This document shows, piece after piece, positions 61,898 to 64,000 of a DNA stretch of 64,000 nucleotides. Position 1 is the stretch's first letter. Each line of letters opens with the position of its first letter. The notes below the pieces were generated by a model. That model ran no database searches, was not told where the DNA came from, and saw only the letters and a program-made list of their open reading frames with translations. The position numbers were made by a program, and so were the translations under genes. Source of the DNA: Arthrobacter sp. MAHUQ-56 (GTDB taxonomy: Bacteria; Actinomycetota; Actinomycetes; Actinomycetales; Micrococcaceae); NCBI RefSeq assembly GCF_019710585.1, contig NZ_JAIFZQ010000002.1:93481-157480 (forward strand), given 5' to 3'.

Positions 61898-62707
61898 TTA
61901 CGACGCCCATGGCTGGCCCTTTCCGTGGCCGCCCTTATCGGAATTCGAGGACTCGGACGGGGCCAATCCCGGCCGGACTGTTGATGGCGGCCGTCGCTGG
62001 AGCAGCGCGGAAGCAATCACAATCCAGATCAGCGGGGGGAAGTTGGCGATGACCACCGGCCCCCACCCGGCAGCGTTATAGAAACCCGCGGGTTCGGCCG
62101 GACCGGCATACATCGAAGGCACGGCCGCCGCACAGAGCAGCACTGCCCCGTAGGCCACCCATCGGGTCCATGATGGCAGGACGCGTGCAGCGGCTGTTCC
62201 GTATCCCGCGGAACCGATAAAGAGGGCGGTAATCACGAAGGCCACGGAGCTGTTGTAGATGAGGACGTAGCCCATGGTCAACGCCCTGTTGACGGAAGGG
62301 TCCGGTTCCGGCGCCTGGGCGTCAAGAGCGAGGCCGCCTTCGAAACCGTTGGCTACCAGCGTCACCCCCAGCCAGACCGACATGGAGGCCATCACCAGCG
62401 ATGCTGCCCAGCCGTGGAGGGGATCCGCACGGCGGATCAGGTGCGCCAGTCCTGCGGCGAAAACCATACCCGATGCATACAGGAAAAGGTCCAGCAGCAC
62501 CCGGGTGAAGATGACATTCCGCAACCGCAGCGCCTCTGCGGAGCCGGCTGCACCGTCATACATCCCAATCGATGGATCCTGCATGAGATAGAGCGGGAAC
62601 TGGGCCAATGAAAAGGCCACCATTCCCAGGCCTGTCCATCCTGCAAGTCTTCGAACGCCCCCGTCTGTCATGACCTCCCACGTCCTCACTGGTGGCCGTG
62701 CAGTCAC
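61898..62707 (-). CDS. Integral membrane protein, hypothetical
   Basis: A 269-residue protein with seven or so hydrophobic segments and a hydrophilic C-terminal tail of about 30 residues. It resembles DUF4386-type membrane proteins, but only loosely. Two starts are possible: GTG at 62707, whose GTGA overlaps the stop of the upstream gene and suggests translational coupling, or ATG at 62671 with GGAGG only two bases away. I prefer the coupled start. Function unknown. Confidence 0.65.
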   Translation of the reverse strand: MTARPPVRTWEVMTDGGVRRLAGWTGLGMVAFSLAQFPLYLMQDPSIGMYDGAAGSAEALRLRNVIFTRVLLDLFLYASGMVFAAGLAHLIRRADPLHGWAASLVMASMSVWLGVTLVANGFEGGLALDAQAPEPDPSVNRALTMGYVLIYNSSVAFVITALFIGSAGYGTAAARVLPSWTRWVAYGAVLLCAAAVPSMYAGPAEPAGFYNAAGWGPVVIANFPPLIWIVIASALLQRRPPSTVRPGLAPSESSNSDKGGHGKGQPWAS

Positions 62708-63336
62708 GCCACAGGGTGGCGGATCAGAGTCCGCAGCTTCTCCGGCGCGCTGCGGCGCGGGTCGCCCAGGTAGATCTCATGGTGCCGCCCCCTGACTTTG
62801 AGCCCCGCCGCTGTTATAGCCGCATCCAGCGTGGCGATCGTGGGACCTTCGTCGGCGTAGGGACCCACGTGCAGTGTCTGCGCGCAGCGGCCTTCTTCCC
62901 ATCGTTCAAAGCCCAGCAGGTCCAGCGCCGGCAGTGCCTTGGGCCTGGAATCCTGCACCGCCCGCTCGAGCAACGCTTCGTCGATAGGCTCAGGCTGCAC
63001 CATCATGGCCTGCCACCGCCACGATTCCCGCCCACCGGACATGCCCGCGAAGCCGGCAGCGACGGCTTCGACAGGCTCCCCCTGGGCCGGATCGTCAAAC
63101 CACCACAGGGCCTCGAGGGGCATCATCTTCGTGACGGCGCCGGACTCCTTCTTCACGCGGAAGTGCGCCGCGTAACTGATGGTGAAGAGCGCCTGCAGAG
63201 CTTCGGCGAAGGCCGGCCCATTGGGGTCGCCCTCGCCGCGCACCACCGCGTAAAGGAGCAAGGGAACGTCAACGAAGTCAACGGATCCCTTGCGCGCCTT
63301 GTAGAGGTCTGCGGTGTCCTGCCGAAGATTGCTCAC
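62704..63336 (-). CDS. GyrI-like small-molecule-binding domain protein
   Basis: A 210-residue protein with a GyrI-like/SOUL-type effector-binding domain but no DNA-binding helix: DFVDVPLLLYAVVRGEGDP, then MMPLEALWWFDD, LLGFERWEEGRCAQTLHVGPY and GRHHEIYLGDPRRSAPEKLRT. Such stand-alone proteins may bind drugs or hydrolyse cyclopropanoid compounds. The start GTG at 63336 gives a normal family length; the longer frame is non-coding. It is coupled to the downstream membrane protein by a four-base overlap. Confidence 0.78.
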   Translation of the reverse strand: MSNLRQDTADLYKARKGSVDFVDVPLLLYAVVRGEGDPNGPAFAEALQALFTISYAAHFRVKKESGAVTKMMPLEALWWFDDPAQGEPVEAVAAGFAGMSGGRESWRWQAMMVQPEPIDEALLERAVQDSRPKALPALDLLGFERWEEGRCAQTLHVGPYADEGPTIATLDAAITAAGLKVRGRHHEIYLGDPRRSAPEKLRTLIRHPVA

Positions 63337-63416
63337 GGTGCATGCACTCCCTTGGACCCCGCCATGGACCCAGTGTGACGCGGCACCACCACAGCCAGTA
63401 GGGCCGAACGGCCTTT

Positions 63417-64000
63417 CTACCCGTCCGCGCCGGGAAGGCACACCTCGACGACGTCGCCGCGCACCCGCGTTTCGAAACGCGGCTGCCTGGCAGTCGCGGG
63501 TCCGGCCTTCACTTCGCCGGTGCGCAGCGAAAAGGTGCTCCGGTGCCAGGGGCAAACGACGCACGGGTCCCCGCCGTCGTCCTTGATCTTGCCTTCGTGC
63601 AGCGGCCCGGAAAGGTGGCTGCAGACGTCGGACAGCACGTCCACCGTGTCTCCGTCGCGGCGCACCAGCAGGGGGATCCCCGCCACGTCACGCTTCTGCA
63701 GCTCGCCCTGGGGCAGCTCCGACAGCGGCGCGAGAGGGTGCCAGCCGGACGGGAAGCGGTGCGGGATTTCCTCGCTGTGGTTCACGCCGGCCGCCTGCCG
63801 GTAGGTGAGGTGGCCGCCCAGGAATCCACCGGCACTCACTGTTGCCAGCCCCAGGTACGCCAGCACCTTCCCACTGCCCTGGCTTCCCCGGGCCCGCTGC
63901 ACCAACGAGGCAACATACAGGCTGGTTGCCGTCACGTTGGCGGCGGCGTGCACCAGTCCAACCCGCTGCTGCTGCGGGTGCAGCTGCGACCAGTCGGTAA
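63417..64000 (-). CDS. Rieske iron-sulfur protein, 5' end beyond the window (partial)
   Basis: At least 194 codons of a Rieske [2Fe-2S] protein. The cluster motifs are CSHLSGPLHEG and CPWHRSTFSLRTGE (Cys-x-His and Cys-x-x-His). Before them are two hydrophobic segments (HAAANVTATSLYVASLVQ and YLGLATVSAGGFLGGHL) resembling the DUF2231 membrane domain that is often fused to such Rieske domains. The frame stays open to base 64000 (DWSQLHPQQQRVGLVH), so the true start lies outside. A GTG at 63953 would give a shorter form but cuts the membrane domain. It probably works as an electron-transfer or nitrite-reductase-small-subunit-like protein at the membrane. Confidence 0.82.
   Translation of the reverse strand, partial: TDWSQLHPQQQRVGLVHAAANVTATSLYVASLVQRARGSQGSGKVLAYLGLATVSAGGFLGGHLTYRQAAGVNHSEEIPHRFPSGWHPLAPLSELPQGELQKRDVAGIPLLVRRDGDTVDVLSDVCSHLSGPLHEGKIKDDGGDPCVVCPWHRSTFSLRTGEVKAGPATARQPRFETRVRGDVVEVCLPGADG

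Overview
The window is high-GC, gene-dense chromosomal DNA of an actinobacterium. Protein style and gene content (DUF222/HNH protein, MHS-type transporters, acidic small proteins, DasR-like regulator beside N-acetylglucosamine genes, rhamnogalacturonan lyases) suggest a soil Micrococcaceae member such as Arthrobacter or Pseudarthrobacter. This is inference from protein style; no rRNA or marker gene is present. I see no tRNA, rRNA, insertion sequence, prophage or CRISPR array.

Layout. 19-3739: secreted metallophosphoesterase, secreted GDPD/PI-PLC-like protein and a DUF222/HNH protein. 4081-13346: a catabolic island with LysR regulator, glutaryl-CoA dehydrogenase, CoA-transferase, thioesterase, a second acyl-CoA dehydrogenase, SDR, MaoC hydratase, thiolase and MHS transporter. 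Together these can take glutarate through crotonyl-CoA to two acetyl-CoA. 13460-17211: heterodimeric ABC exporter. 17344-23139: a LacI-controlled divergent locus with a histidinol-dehydrogenase-like enzyme, an SDR, a 3-hydroxyacyl-CoA-dehydrogenase-like enzyme and an MHS transporter, for an unidentified hydroxylated carbon source. 23308-28629: KatG, GNAT, ABM monooxygenase, a small acidic protein and an acyl-CoA synthetase. 28778-32744: two-component system divergent from an ABC permease/ATPase pair, with a repeat array between them. 32757-35713: ZIP-family transporter, orphan HATPase protein, FMN reductase, small acidic protein and DUF4383 protein.

35977-41858: two rhamnogalacturonan-I enzymes (YetA/PL26-like, cytoplasmic; PL11, secreted) that share the same pair of LacI-type boxes. 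42102-47908: Lrp regulator, HisC-like aminotransferase with YitT protein, NADP-binding protein, ScyD-like secreted protein, lipoprotein, serine/threonine dehydratase and a small acidic protein. 47980-54085: LysR, PrpF-family isomerase and MatC-like carrier, then a thymidylate-kinase-like protein and DctA. 54153-60959: lipoprotein, then a GntR regulator with PTS EIIA, EIIB and EIIC, NagB, a CutC-family protein and NagA, which form an N-acetylglucosamine uptake and catabolism region. 61009-64000: MBL hydrolase, membrane protein, GyrI-like protein and a Rieske protein cut by the window edge.

The overall picture is a catabolically versatile soil heterotroph with local regulators next to most substrate-specific modules. 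The least explained module is 17344-23139. Several regulatory palindromes pair convincingly with neighbouring regulators.
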